The translations under genes and the position numbers were made by a program. A DNA stretch of 64,000 nt from Taxillus chinensis (lineage: Eukaryota; Streptophyta; Magnoliopsida; Santalales; Loranthaceae). The DNA lies in contig CM042088.1 of NCBI GenBank assembly GCA_023512835.1, positions 10,346,078 through 10,410,077 on the forward strand. The letters are read 5' to 3'. Positions within the stretch are counted from its first letter, which is position 1; every line of letters starts with the position of its first letter. The notes beneath the pieces were generated by a model. It saw only the letters and a list, made by a program, of their open reading frames with translations. It was not told the origin of the DNA and made no database searches. Positions 34,694 through 47,074 of this stretch are shown one piece after another.

Positions 34694-36075
34694 GGCGACC
34701 GAGATCAGACCAATTTTGGGTTGAGATCTGATCTGAACAATTCAGTATGGCTGATCCGAAGCGCGGGTGTTGTACGGCCAGGTCGCGACCATCATCGATG
34801 GTTGGAAGCGTTGAAATGATGTCTCAGCCATGGAAATGTCTCAGGTGTCAAAGTAACGGTATAGATACTTTTTTTTTTCTTTTTTGTCTTTTAATATTGT
34901 GTCGGCGACCCCAAGTATTCACAGTGACTATCGTAAAATATGCCCGAATTCGAATCGTTTTTTTTTTTTTTATTGCTATAACAATTTTGGATAATTTTAT
35001 TTTTATAAGATTTTTTTGCAGTTGGGACTTGGAAGGGCGAGTCACGCACAGAACGTGGTGTGTATTTATGGAATTAAAAAATATAATTAAACTTATTTTC
35101 AAATGAATAATGAAAGATGCAAATTTATTCAGAGGTTATGCATATATATGTAAAGAACATGTAAAAACAGAAAATTCATAATACAATTGACGGTATAACA
35201 TGATGTGTTTCCATAATATACCCCAGCAAGATTGTAGAGCTATCAGTGATACCAATCTTGGAACGCAACAAGACAAATACGGAGGAAGACTGGTTTGATC
35301 AACCCCGGATCCAGACATTTTAATTAGGAGGGCCCACTTAGTAGTTATACATATTTGGTATTGCATTCAAAAATAGTTTATATTTTTGAGGATATAAAAC
35401 ACATGTTTTTTCTTGTTTGGTGAATGATTTTTATTTTAGTTTTTAGAAACAACTTGTTTTCAAATGTCAAAAAATTAAAATATGTATTTTGTGTTTTCGT
35501 TTTTTTCAAAACCGTTCTCAGTCGTATTCCAAAGCCCCTGCATGCTGCCTGCGATGCCACCCGCTACACTCTTATAACGCGACCCTCCCCTTCGACATGA
35601 CCCCCGCCTGTACCCCCATGGCTGTGACTCGAGCTCTCGTCCCCTACAGCACGATCCTCCCCTGGCAATCCCCCCCTCCTGCGATGCCCCGCTACCGATG
35701 CGACATGACCTCCTGCCCTCTGCAACGCACGCAATCCCCCTCCTGCAACACCCCGCTGACGACGCGACGCAACATACACACACCAATGCAACCCCCTACT
35801 ACCGCTGCCGATGCAACTCCCTCCTATTTTCAATTTCAAAAAACATTTGCCAAACAAAAATATTGTATTCGATTTACTAAAAAATAATTTACAAATACAG
35901 TTTCTAAAAATAATTTTTAAAAAAAATAACTAAAACACCACAAAAAAAATACAATTTACTTTCTTATTTTCTACAGGTACTGTCTTACATCCCACGTCCT
36001 AGAAATAAAAGGCAATAAAAGTAAAAGGCAAAAAACCCATCAAAACAAACGTTTCCTAACTAATAGCCATCAAAA
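34694..36075. other. Upstream region of the Alfin-like gene with a GC-rich island
   Basis: The first ~150 bp upstream of the ATG (34694-34850) is moderately GC-rich and presumably holds the 5' UTR and promoter; no unmistakable TATA box was found. Poly-T tracts lie at 34868-34885 and 34960-34971. A C-rich, CpG-rich block (about 35520-35830) stands in AT-rich DNA. Its open frames on both strands are low-complexity and unsupported as genes. Confidence 0.55.
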
Positions 36076-36472
36076 TCGAGCGTGAGTTTGGTGCGGACTT
36101 GAAAAAAGTCCTGCAAATTTTTTTAATTAAGATATCTTATTGATATTTGTTTCAAAAATGGCCGTAGATTGAATATTCATATAATTTTTGTCTTTCCTGT
36201 AAAATTTCAGAATGATCTAACGGTTAGTTTGTGTGCAGATTCAATTAGAAAAATTTTAAAAATAAATATATAAATTTTCAGTATTTTTTTATATTTATTT
36301 TTAAATTTTTTCTTATTGAATTTGTGCACAATCTAACCGTTAGATCATCCTAAAATTTTACAGGCAAGACAAAAATTATATAAATATTCAATCTAACGGT
36401 CATTTTTTTGAAACAAATATCAATAAGATATCTTAATTTAAAAAGTTTGCACGGTGCGGACTTGAACTCACG
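36076..36472. mobile_element. Foldback MITE with 9-bp target duplication (Mutator type)
   Basis: Long inverted repeats: the left arm around 36118-36170 (ATTAAGATATCTTATTGATA) is complementary to the right arm around 36415-36440, and further out TGCGGACTTG and CGTGAG pair with the other end. The whole 397-bp block is flanked by CCATCAAAA at 36067-36075 and 36473-36481, a perfect 9-bp direct repeat, as expected for Mutator-like elements. It has no coding capacity. Confidence 0.75.
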
Positions 36473-36509
36473 CCATCAAAACGTCATGGGTATACATGCT
36501 TAACAAAAT

Positions 36510-36525
36510 GGGGGGGGGGGGGGGG
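36510..36525 (+). repeat. Poly-G tract (16 bp)
   Basis: Uninterrupted run of G ending in CCAGG. Such tracts are prone to length error and form G-quadruplex-type structures. Confidence 0.9.
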
Positions 36526-36585
36526 CCAGGGATAATCGATAGAGTTAATGTGAGAGAGACAAAAAAAATCTTCTCAATGATGAGG

Positions 36586-38060
36586 TCACGAATGAAATGT
36601 GGATTGATTGCTATATGCTTTTATATAAGAGCACAAGATTGGATTAGTACTGATATGTGGCCCTAACATTCTCACAATAAAGCATTGGTGGAGCATTAAC
36701 AAGATCCCAAGATTAATCAACAATTGCACTACCCAAACTAACTTAGATGCAGCAATTGCTAGAGCTCTATACTCTGGCTCGGTCGAATTGCGTGTGGCTT
36801 CTTGTTTGCTCACCTTACAAGAGATAGGAGTAGCATCGAGGAACATAATATAGCCAATAGTAGATATACAAGTATCCTTATAACATACCCAGTTAGAATC
36901 ACAAAAAAGCATAAAAAGCAAGAGTATAAGTGAGTCGTATCAATAGCCCACGAAACTTATTATTTTTTAGATATCAAACTAGACATTTGATTGCCTACAA
37001 GTGGACCTCAATTGAACAATATATTTACTAAGATAATTTATTAATAGCAAAAGAAATATCAAGATGAGTTCAGGACAAGTACTGCGAGGAGTCAATGAGT
37101 TTTCGATAAGTTGTGCCACCAGGAAGAAGTGGAGAATTAATTTCCAAAAATAACCCATAAGTAGGCATAGGTGTTGCTTTGGCACCATCCATTTTATGCT
37201 TTTTCAAGAGATAACTAATACATCTATGTTGATAAAAAAAAAAACCAAAAAAAGTTGTAATTTCTTTCACACTCATGAATAACCTAAGGTCACCAAGGTC
37301 TAAGATAAAAGCAACAATATTACCAGTAATCATGATAACACCAACATAGACTAGCACATAAAGAACTATTCTAGTATTATTAAAAATGAATAAAAAGCAA
37401 TCAAAAAGAGAATCAAGCAAACCACGGCCAAGGAGTTGTTTCAATTTAGTGTACCAAACCCATATAGCATGCTTAAGGCCAAAGATTGCTTTGTTCAATT
37501 TACAAACATGATGAGAAAGATTGGGATCAATAAAACCCACCTATTCATCTAGGTACAAGTCCTCCTTGATAATGCAATGGAGAATGGCAAAGTTTACATT
37601 GTTATCGAATTGTTAATCAACCATGACTCACAACAACTATAAACATAGCGTGAAAAGTTGTGGGGTTGATGATTGGAATAAAAGTATTATAATAACTATG
37701 ACTAGGACGTTAATGAAATCCTTTCACCAAGAATTGAGCCTTCTAACCCTTTATATCATTATTTTTTTCTCTTTAATTAGAATACCCATTTGCAACCGAT
37801 AACATTTTGGGTTGGAGATGGCGGAACTAAATCCCAACTTTCTTCTTGAACCAGAGCATCAAATTCCTCCAACACAGCTCTTCGCTAGTGGTGGGGGTAA
37901 TCATTGGGTGAGTGCAGTGGGTGATGGGTGGTCATGGGAGAGAGGGGAGAATGGGACCGACCTTGGTTGAGCAAAGCTAGTAATTAGTGAAATAAGACTC
38001 GATTACGAAGAGGAAGATATAGAGGATGGTGAGGGGGCAGTGTCATGCTATGTTACAGGA
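36586..38060 (-). pseudogene. CopC copia remnant, RNase H and RT half
   Basis: Old Ty1/copia element on the minus strand. RNase H at 36586-36921 (DSNWVCYKD, STEPEYRALA). RT at 37070-37540 (HHVCKLNKAIFGLKHA, a remnant YVGVIMITGN for the YVDD region, and KKHKMDGAK). The RT start is near 37780-37860 (ESWDLVPPSPTQNVIGCKWV). An upstream linker is visible to about 38060. Stops and frameshifts are frequent. The integrase half lies at 55265-55860 in the same orientation, so the element was split by the ~17 kb between them. Confidence 0.8.
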
Positions 38061-38340
38061 ACAACATGTGACACCACGTGATATATGTGCTTATTTAAAA
38101 TTTTGACAATACGTTTCCGTTAATTAATATATATTTTTAATAAATAAAATATAATTAAATTTATAATGAAATGCATAATGATAAATTAAAAAAATCATGT
38201 ATTAAAAACAAATATTATAGTTTTCAATAACCAAATATAAAACCAAAATTCAATGTTTCAAACAACTCAATATAAAATCAAGTTAACAAAACAATGTTAC
38301 TATCAAATTATATATATAAATATATATGTATATATATTAT

Positions 38341-41300
38341 TTATTAATTGATCAAACATTACATAGGAGGTATTCAAAGAAGTATACGGTGAACACTGAA
38401 CACAATTACACAATATTTATGATAACAATACAACACAATAGTTGATGAGTGATGATAATTGACATAGCAATACTAATACAAAAATTGATGTAGTATATGA
38501 CAATATGTTATAAAAAGTTTAAAAAACAAAATAAAAAATTAAAACCACAAACCAATAACAATCATGTTTAGACACTCACCAACTCACGATTCACAATGAC
38601 ATGAACTACCGATTGCGTGCCTAGGTTGGGGCTGGGGCCAGAGACGAATGGCTTCAATGACAACGATGATGTGAGATGAGGCGACAATCTTTAATTCTGT
38701 TATGGGCTTTGGCTGGATGTCGGGGTGACTCATCTTAGACAAGCTAATTGCTGCCTACTAGTATGGGTTTCTTTCCTGGTTCGAATTAATCAATAGTGTT
38801 GTTGTGGACCTGTGAGTTTATGAGTTGTGACGAAGTCGAATTCAATAGCACTACTGTGAATTACGTATTAGGTATTATTTTTTATTTTTTATTTAAAAAG
38901 ACGTACCGATATCTCTTACATCGTATCAGACCTTGTGTCAGAAGGTGTCGGAATATACAAAAGTCACGACTCATTAACCAGCTGTGTCGTGGACGCCCCG
39001 ATAATGTGTCAGTGTTAGACTCATCTGTCACACTGATACGTAGGGCAAAATGGCATGTCCATGCATCATAGGTACTGGTGTTGTCATAAGAGGTGTGTAT
39101 GTGTGTGTGTGTGTGTATGTAGCCGAGAAGGGGGGGGGGGGGAGAGTTACCTTAGTGAGAGGGAGACTGAATTAGATCTAGACCACAAGTAAGAGTGTGT
39201 GAGCTATCATGTAGAGGGGGATAACAAATTCCAGAAAAATGGAGGCAACAACAACAGATGGCGAGGAGGAAGTCAAAGTTGGGTGGGGATTAGAGAAGAT
39301 ACCAAAAATGAATAAATATTTTTAGCGACATCATGGCATCCGAATATACAACCATGCAAAGTCATTGCCATAGCAATTTTTGCATTGCATACCCCTTACT
39401 CTCCCTCCCGATTGCTCTATAAGCCGATGCTCGATAAGCTAATTGTGCGATAAGTTGAGTACTTGATATTTTTCATGTCGAGTAATGAAAATAATAAAAT
39501 ATCAATAAGGAGTACACATGATTGTGTGATAAGCTATTATATCGACAACATGATATAACGAGCAATGATAGGGATGGTCGGGGGATCCTCATCCAACACG
39601 TTGGATATAAATATATATAAATTATATATAAATATATATATATATATGTATATATATTATTTATTAATTGATCAGACATTACATAGGAGGTATTCAAAGA
39701 AGTATACGGTGAACACTAAACATAATTACACAATATTTATGATAACAGTACAACACAATAATTGGTGAGTGATGACAATTGACATAGCAATACTAATACA
39801 AAATTGATGCAGTATATGACAATATGTTATAAAAAGTTTAAAAAACAAAATTAAAAATTAAAACCACAAACCAATAACACTCATGCTTAGACACTCACTA
39901 ACTCACGATTCACAATGACATGAACTGCCGATTGCGTGCCTAGGTTGGGGCTGGGCCCAGAGATGAATGGCTTCAATGACAACGATGATGTGAGATGAGG
40001 CGACAATCTTCTAATTCTTTTATGGGCTTTGGTTGGATGTTGGGGTGACTCGTCTTAGAAAAAGCTAATTGCTGCCTACTAGCATGGGTTTCTTTCCCGA
40101 TTCGAATTAATCAATAGTGTTGTTGTGGACCTGTGAGTTTATGAGTTGTGACGAAGTCGAAGTCAACAGCACTACTGTGAATTAGGTATTATTTTTTATT
40201 TTTTATTTAAAAAACGTATCGATATCTCTTACATCGTATCAGACCTCGTGTCAGAAGGTGTCGGAATATACAAAAGTCACGACTTATTAACCAGCGTCTC
40301 GTGGACGCGCTGATAACGTGTCAGTGTCAAATTCATCTGTCACACTGATACATAGGGAAAAATGGCATGTCCATGCATCATAGGTACTAGTGTTGTCATA
40401 AGAGGTGTGTGTATGTGTGTGTGTGTGTGTGTGTGTGGGCGAGAAGGGAGGGGGGGGGGAGAGAGAGAGAGTTACCTTAGTAAGAGGGAGACTGAATTAG
40501 ATCTAGACCACAAGTAAGGGTGGGTGAGCTATCATGTAGAGGGGGATAACAAATTCCAGAAAAACGGAGGCAACAATAACAGATGGCGAGGAGGAAGTCA
40601 AAGTTGGGTGGGGATTAAAGAAGATACCAAAAATGAATAAATATTTTTAGCAACATCATGGCATCCGAATATATAGCCATGCAAAGTCATTGCCATAGCA
40701 ATTTTTGCACTGCATACCCCTTACTCTCCCTCCCGATTGCTCTATAAGCCGATGCTCGATAAGCTAATTGTGCGATAAGTTGAGTACTTGATATTTTTCA
40801 GGTCGAGTAATGAAAATAATAAAATATCAATAAGGAGTACACATGATTGTGTGATAAGCCATTATATCGACAACATGATATATCGAGCAATGATAGGGAT
40901 GGTCGGGGGATCCTCATCCAACACGTTGGATATAAATATATATAAATTATATATATAAATATATATATATGTATATATATTATTTATTAATTGATCAGAC
41001 ATTACATAGGAGGTATTCAAAGAAGTATACGGTGAACACTAAAAATAATTACACAATATTTATGATAACAGTACAACACAATAGTTGGTGAGTGATGACA
41101 ATTGACATAGCAATACTAATACAAAATTGATGCAGTATATGACAATATGTTATAAAAAGTTTAAAAAACAAAATTAAAAATTAAAACCACAAACCAATAA
41201 CACTCATGCTTAGACACTCACCAACTCACGATTCACAATGACATGAACTGCCGATTGCGTGCCTAGGTTGGGGTTGGGCCCAGAGATGAATGGCTTCAAT

Positions 41301-41736
41301 GACAATGATGATGTGAGATGAGGCGACAATCTTGTAATTCTGTTATGGGCTTTGGTTGGATGTCGGGGTGACTCGTCTTAGACAAAGCTAATTGCTGCCT
41401 ACTAGCATGGGTTTCTTTCCGATTCGAATTAATCAATAGTGTTGTTGTGGACCTGTGAGTTTATGAGTTGTGACGAAGTCGAAGTCAACAACACTACTGT
41501 GAATTACGTATTAGGTATTATTTTTTATTTTTTATTTAAAAAAACGTATCGATATCTCTTACATCGTATCAGACCTCGTGTCAGAAGGTGTCGGAATATA
41601 CAAAAGTCACGACTTATTAACCAGCGTCTCGTGGACGCGCTGATAATGTGTCAGTGTCAGATTCATCTGTCACACTGATACATAGGGAAAAATGGCATGT
41701 CCATGCATCATAGGTACTAGTATTGTCATAAGAGGT

Positions 41737-41777
<41 letters not shown>

Positions 41778-41795
41778 CGAGAAGGGAGGGGGGGG

Positions 41796-41832
<37 letters not shown>

Positions 41833-42079
41833 ACCTTAGTAAGAGGGAGACTGAATTAGATCTAGACCACAAGTAAAGGTGGGTGAGCTATCATGTAGAG
41901 GGTGATAACAAAATCCAGAAGAAGGGAGGCAACAACAACAACAGATGGCAAGGAGGAAGTCAAAGTTTGGTGGGGATCCGAGACGATACCAAAAATGAAT
42001 AAATATTTTTAGTGACATCATGTCATTTGAATATACAGCCATGCAAAGTCATTGCCATAGCAATTTTTGCACTATATAC
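38341..42079 (+). repeat. Tandem array of ~1.32-kb units, copies 1-3
   Basis: The word TTATTAATTGATCA recurs at 38341, 39661 and 40984, so the units are 1320 and 1323 bp long. Each unit holds an AT-rich (TA)n head, a middle segment with ATCAGACCT(T/C)GTGTCAGAAGG, a compound (TG)n-poly(G)-(AG)n microsatellite and a common tail (CCGATGCTCGATAAGC). The units are near-identical. Short open frames within them (for example 38796-39071 and 41439-41678) differ in length between copies and look non-coding. Copy 3 is interrupted at 42079 by a gypsy LTR and resumes at 54562. Strand is arbitrary. Confidence 0.9.
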
Positions 42080-43414
42080 TATCACGCCCCCAAATTCCAG
42101 GGTACCCGGAACCAGGAACATGACTTCCTCTTTCCTGCACCCGAAAGGTCAAGGGGTAGGTGACTAGCACCAATATAGACTATACTGCGGGTGCTGTCTC
42201 AAATATGCAACCCTGTACAGTCATACATCAAGGGTAATCCTGTACTTTCCCATACATCATCATGCATACAATAAGTCAAACAGTCATACAGACATCACAT
42301 CACAAACAGTGTGCAGATACAATTGTCCACGGACCCATGTCCGGGATACAATATAAAACAATACAGAATATAGTAATGTATCATACATCAGAGTAGTGGG
42401 CTCGTTCTCCTGGAAGAAAGTCCTCCACTAGTCTCGGGTCACACCTGAAAAAGGTAAACAACAAGTAGGGGTGAGCGACAAACTCAGTAGGTGACCCCAA
42501 AACTCCACATCATGCAAACGTACAAGTCTATACTATATGCTCAGTGTACTCGTGCACCTTGTAATGTGCACAATCATCAGGACACAGCCCGCAAACAAAC
42601 ATCAGGACCCAACCTACCCACACAGGACAGCTTGTCCACGATCCTCCATGGGATCCGAGCTCAAGGCACTCAGCCCTAGTTCCACGAGCTCAATGGCTCA
42701 ACACAATCCTCAACGGGATCTCAGCTCAGGGTACTCAGCCCAAGCTCCACGAGCTCAACGGCTCACTAGCTCAACAACTCAACACAAGCCTTAACCTCAC
42801 GGTGAGAACCCAATAAATCATAGAGCCCAAGCCTCAATTCCTCAAACCAACATACCAACACCAATATAGCATTAAGGTTCACCATACTCCCTTTATAACT
42901 GAAACCGGTCTTCACAAATCATTCATCATTCCTTGATCAAGGAAGGAGATACCCATAGAAGTTGTTTTCTTGAAATAAAAAGTCCCGGCATTGGGTCTCC
43001 ATATCATAACTAAGATAATCTAATTTTTTGGGGATTTTTCTGAGATGTCCAACCCCACTTTCCAAAAATTCACCTCTACGAAAAAACTGAATTTTTCTGA
43101 GATTTTACACTAAATCCCAATTTTCACATTTTGAAGGAGTGAGAATTTAATTTTCTAGTATTTTTCTTTGAATCTGAAAGGGGGGGGGGGGGGTATTTTG
43201 CTATTTACATTGTGATTTAAGTATAAATATTTACATTGAATCTGAGTGCAGTTGCACTGGCTCGAAGCTGTAAAACTGCCTGACTCGTAGCTGTGGGACT
43301 GCGACTCGTAGCCGCGGAACCGCAACTCGTAGCTACAGAATTATGGCCTCGAAGACTTGAAGCTGCGACATTCGACCTTCGACCTTTGAATCTTTGACCC
43401 TACGACTACGAGTC

Positions 43415-45710
43415 TGTCACGCCCCCGAATTCCAGGGAACCCGGAACTGGGTACATGACTTCCCCTTACCCGCACCCGATAGGTCAAGGGGTTGGCGACT
43501 AGCACCAATGGAGACTACACCGCGGGTGCTGTCTCAAATATGTAACCCTGTACAGTCATACATCAAGGGTAATCTTGTACTTTCCCATATATCATCATAC
43601 ATACAATGAGTCAAACAGTCATACAGACATCACATCATACAGTATGCAAATACAACTGTCTACGGACCCCTGTCCGGGATATCACATAAAACACTACAGA
43701 ATATAAGTGTATCATACATCAGAGTTGTGGGCGTCCTCCTGAAAGAAAGTCCTCCACTAGTCTCGGGTCACACCTGAAAAGGGTAAACAACAAGTAGGGG
43801 TGAGCGACAAGCTCAGTAGGTGACCCCAAAACTCCACATCATGCAACACATATATGTCTATACTGTATGCTCAGTGTACTCGTGCACCGTGTAGTGTGCA
43901 CAATCATCGGACTCGCCCGCAAACAAACATCAGGACTCGGCCTGCCCACACAGGACAACTTGTCCACGATCCTCCATGGGATCCCAGCTCAGGGCACTCA
44001 GCCCTAGCTCCACGAGCTCAACGGCTCAACTCAGGCCTTAGCCTGTCCACAGCGCAATATGCCCGGCCACAGTCGCCACATAGGCCTGTCATTGGTGCAT
44101 ATGCCTGCCACGTCAACCACATAGCACCATCGGTGCATCACGGTGAGAACCCAAACAAGTCACGGAGTCCATGCCCTAATACCTCACACCAATATAGTAA
44201 CATGAGTATGGCAAATCATTCTCAACATTTCCTTTGGATTTGTAGCCAGTCTTCACAAGTAAATCCTCAATCCTTGATTTATGAAGGAAGTACCCATAAC
44301 AGCTATTTTCTTGAAATCAAAAGTCCCGGCATTGGGTTCCTATACCATAACTAAGATAATCTGATTTTTGGGGATTTTTCTGAGATGTTTAACCCCACTT
44401 TCCAAAAATTCACCACTACGAACTTTTGGGTTTTTTCGAGATTTTACACTAAATCTCAATTTTCACATTTTGAAATAGTAGGAATTAATTTTTTTAGTAT
44501 TTTTCTTTGAATCCAAATAGGGGGTATTTCGTTATTTACATTGTAACTAAATCCAAATAGGTTGCAATGTAAATAGGTCTAGTCCAGTGCTGTACAGTGT
44601 CTAGTTACACTGCAGAAGCTGCGACTCGTAGCTCAGAACCTGCGACTCGTAGCTGCGGAATGCGGAGCTGTAGCGCACCTCGAAGACTCGAAGCGAGGCT
44701 ACGACCTTCGACCTACGAGGCTACGAACTTCGACCCTTCGACTACGAACTACGGGTCTACGAACTACGAGTCTACAAACTTCGAACTACAAGGCTACGAG
44801 GCTACGAACTACAAACCTTCAAGCTACGAACTATGGGTCTATGAACTACGACCCTACGACCCTGGATCTTCGACCCTTCGACCCACAACTTCGGATTTTC
44901 GTCAGTTCGACCTAGTAACGCATCCAGGGTACTGTTCATCGTCATTTTTGCCTGTTCTTCGTCTGGAATCAACCCAGCAACCCCCAGACACGCACAAACA
45001 CGCATTCTATGCAACAGACTGTGATATTTACCTTAAAATGCGTCTAGAACGCCTCTAAATCGCGCAGAAACAACAGAAACACGTATAAAATTCCAGAACT
45101 CTAGATCTAAACCCAAAATTGGTTTTCCCCAAATTCTAGGGTTCATGCTCAATTTCATAAATCATGATAAATTCGTGCAAATCCAAAACAAGAGAGAGAT
45201 AAGAAGTTCAAGGACACCTACTTGAAGTGAATCTTCGAGCTCCACGAACCCAAACCGCCCCAAATCGCCAAAGCCTCCAAGCTCTTTCAAGCTCTCTCTC
45301 TCAACGCACAAATGTGAAACGTAAAATGAAAGTTTCTTCCTTTTTTTTCTGCTATTTAAGTTTCTGCCAGTTAACTGACCTAGTCAACCATTGACCCAGT
45401 CAATAATTGACATCCCAACACAAAAATTGACCTCTAAGGCCCCGAACTCCAAATTGAGTCAAACTACAGTCTAAACGCTCGAAATGACGAGCACAACACT
45501 AAATAGATATTATTACACCCAAATGACCGCCCAAACGCAAAGTCAACTAATAAACCCCGAAAAGTAACAATCGGGTCAAACGGGGCCCCGACTCGAAATC
45601 GGGCCCAAGTACAGTCAAAATGCTTACATCGACGACTACACTACCGTCCAGATAGTTACATTCCCATAGAATGACTATCTCTCAAATCTACCCAAATACG
45701 AGTCTTTACA
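43415..45710 (-). repeat. 3' LTR of G2
   Basis: Plus-strand ends TGTCACGCCCCCGAATTCC and CGAGTCTTTACA, followed by the PPT. Its CTACGA/CTTCGA word array is at about 44624-44890. The TATA position (about 45351) reads element-sense TTAAATAG instead of TATAAATAG. Confidence 0.93.
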
Positions 45711-45729
45711 TCCTCCCCACCTTAGGACT
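45711..45729 (-). promoter_or_regulatory. Polypurine tract of G2
   Basis: Element-sense AGTCCTAAGGTGGGGAGGA lies directly before the 3' LTR (TGTAAAGACT). The same word precedes the G1 3' LTR, and a second copy occurs near 45970-45987, just after the pol stop. Confidence 0.8.
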
Positions 45730-45979
45730 TTTCGTCCTCGAAAATAAAACACATGCCCAAAGGACATAGCAAAATTCAAGCTTAATGTCCCAACAACAAA
45801 ACATAAAACATGATCACCGATCACACATGTGCAAGGCAATGCACAACAAGCCAAACAGAACCCACATTGGGCACAAGATTCAACAATAACGAGTTAAACC
45901 ACATCTCAAACAACATATGCAAAACAAATGGATAAAATATAACTCATACCTCAGGGAAGGTCCTCACATCCTCCCCACC
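45730..45979. other. 3' untranslated internal region of G2
   Basis: Between the pol stop and the PPT. No gene. Near 45970-45987 it carries a second PPT-like tract identical in type to the one at 45711, so the purine tract is duplicated about 250 bp apart. Confidence 0.6.
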
Positions 45980-47061
45980 TTAGGACTGATCGTCCTCGAA
46001 CAGCTCAGGATAAAGAACCCGCATCTGGCTCTCTTTCTCCCAAGTCTGCTCCTCCATGCCTCGATGTCGCCATAATACCCGAACTAGTGGGATCGTCTTG
46101 CCTCGCAAGACCTGGTCCCGCCTGTCCAAAATCTGTGCCGGTATCTCAACAACGGCACCATCATCAGCCAAGTCTATCTCGCGATAGTCCAACACATGAG
46201 AAGGATCAGGGTGATACCGCCTCAACTGAGACACATGAAACACATCACGTACTCGCGCCAACTCTGGTGGCAAAGCTAATCGGTAAGCCACTGCGCCCAC
46301 AGTGGCAACAATCTCAAATGGCCCCACAAAACGAGGGGAAAGTTTGGATCCACGCCCAAACCTTCGATGCCTTCGACGCGGTGAAACCCGCAAAAATACA
46401 TGGTCACCCACCTCAAACTGCAAAGGTCGACGACTCTGGTCCGCATAGGACTTCTGCCTACTCTGCGCTGTCAAATCAGCTGTATTATCTTTGTAGTCTC
46501 TCGAACCATATCGGGACCGAGAACTGCTGTCTCCCCCGTCTGTGCCCAACACAAGGGTGATCTACAAGGCCGCCCATACAGCGCCTCATACGGGGCCATC
46601 CCAATCGTGGCCTGATAACTGTTGTTGTAAGAGAACTCCACCAAAGGAAGGTGAGTCTCCCAACAACCTCCAAAATCTAGGACACAGGCACGCAACATAT
46701 CCTCGAGCGTCTGAATCGTCCGCTCCGACTGACCGTCTGTTTGTGGATGAAAGGCTGTACTAAGGTTCACCCTAGTACCCAAAGCTCGCTGCAACTGTCT
46801 CTAAAACTGAGAGGTGAACCTCGCATCCCGATCAGATACAATAGACAATGGGACTCCATGCAACCGCACAATAACATCAATATACCTCTGTCCCAAAGTC
46901 CTCACTGGGTCTGTCTCTCGTATCGGAATAAAATGCGCCGATTTGGTCAATCGGTCGACAACTACCCATATCGTGTCGTGTCCCCTGGAACGAGGAAGTC
47001 CAGTGACAAAATCCATGGTCACATGGTCCCATTTCCACTCTGGCACTGGCAATGACTGCAA
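45980..47061 (-). pseudogene. Integrase core and chromodomain-like tail of G2
   Basis: Catalytic Asp motifs [12 protein letters not shown] (about 47010) and [12 protein letters not shown] (about 46810), then [18 protein letters not shown] (about 46730) carrying the third acidic residue, so the D,D,E set is visible. A TAG interrupts after TSQF. After a frameshift near 46550 comes the GPFEIVATVGAVAYRLALP region (about 46300) and FHVSQLRRYHPDP. The chromodomain-like end VRVLWRHRGMEEQTWEKE precedes the stop at 45980. Integrase joins element cDNA to host DNA; chromodomains in this group guide the target choice. Confidence 0.9.
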
Positions 47062-47074
47062 CTCACCACTGATC

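Noticed and set aside
35489..35887. Overlapping open frames on both strands in the C-rich island
   Set aside because: Low-complexity composition, no domain, and open on several frames at once, as GC-rich DNA tends to be.
38796..39071. Open frame in the tandem array, also at 41439-41678
   Set aside because: Frame length differs between near-identical units because of single-base indels, and no domain is recognisable.
44597..45058. Plus-strand open frame with YE(L/S)-rich repeats (also 52428-52670, 62960-63280)
   Set aside because: It is a read-through of the CTACGA/CTTCGA word array in the gypsy LTR. The repeats lack stops by composition, and the frame is antisense to the element.
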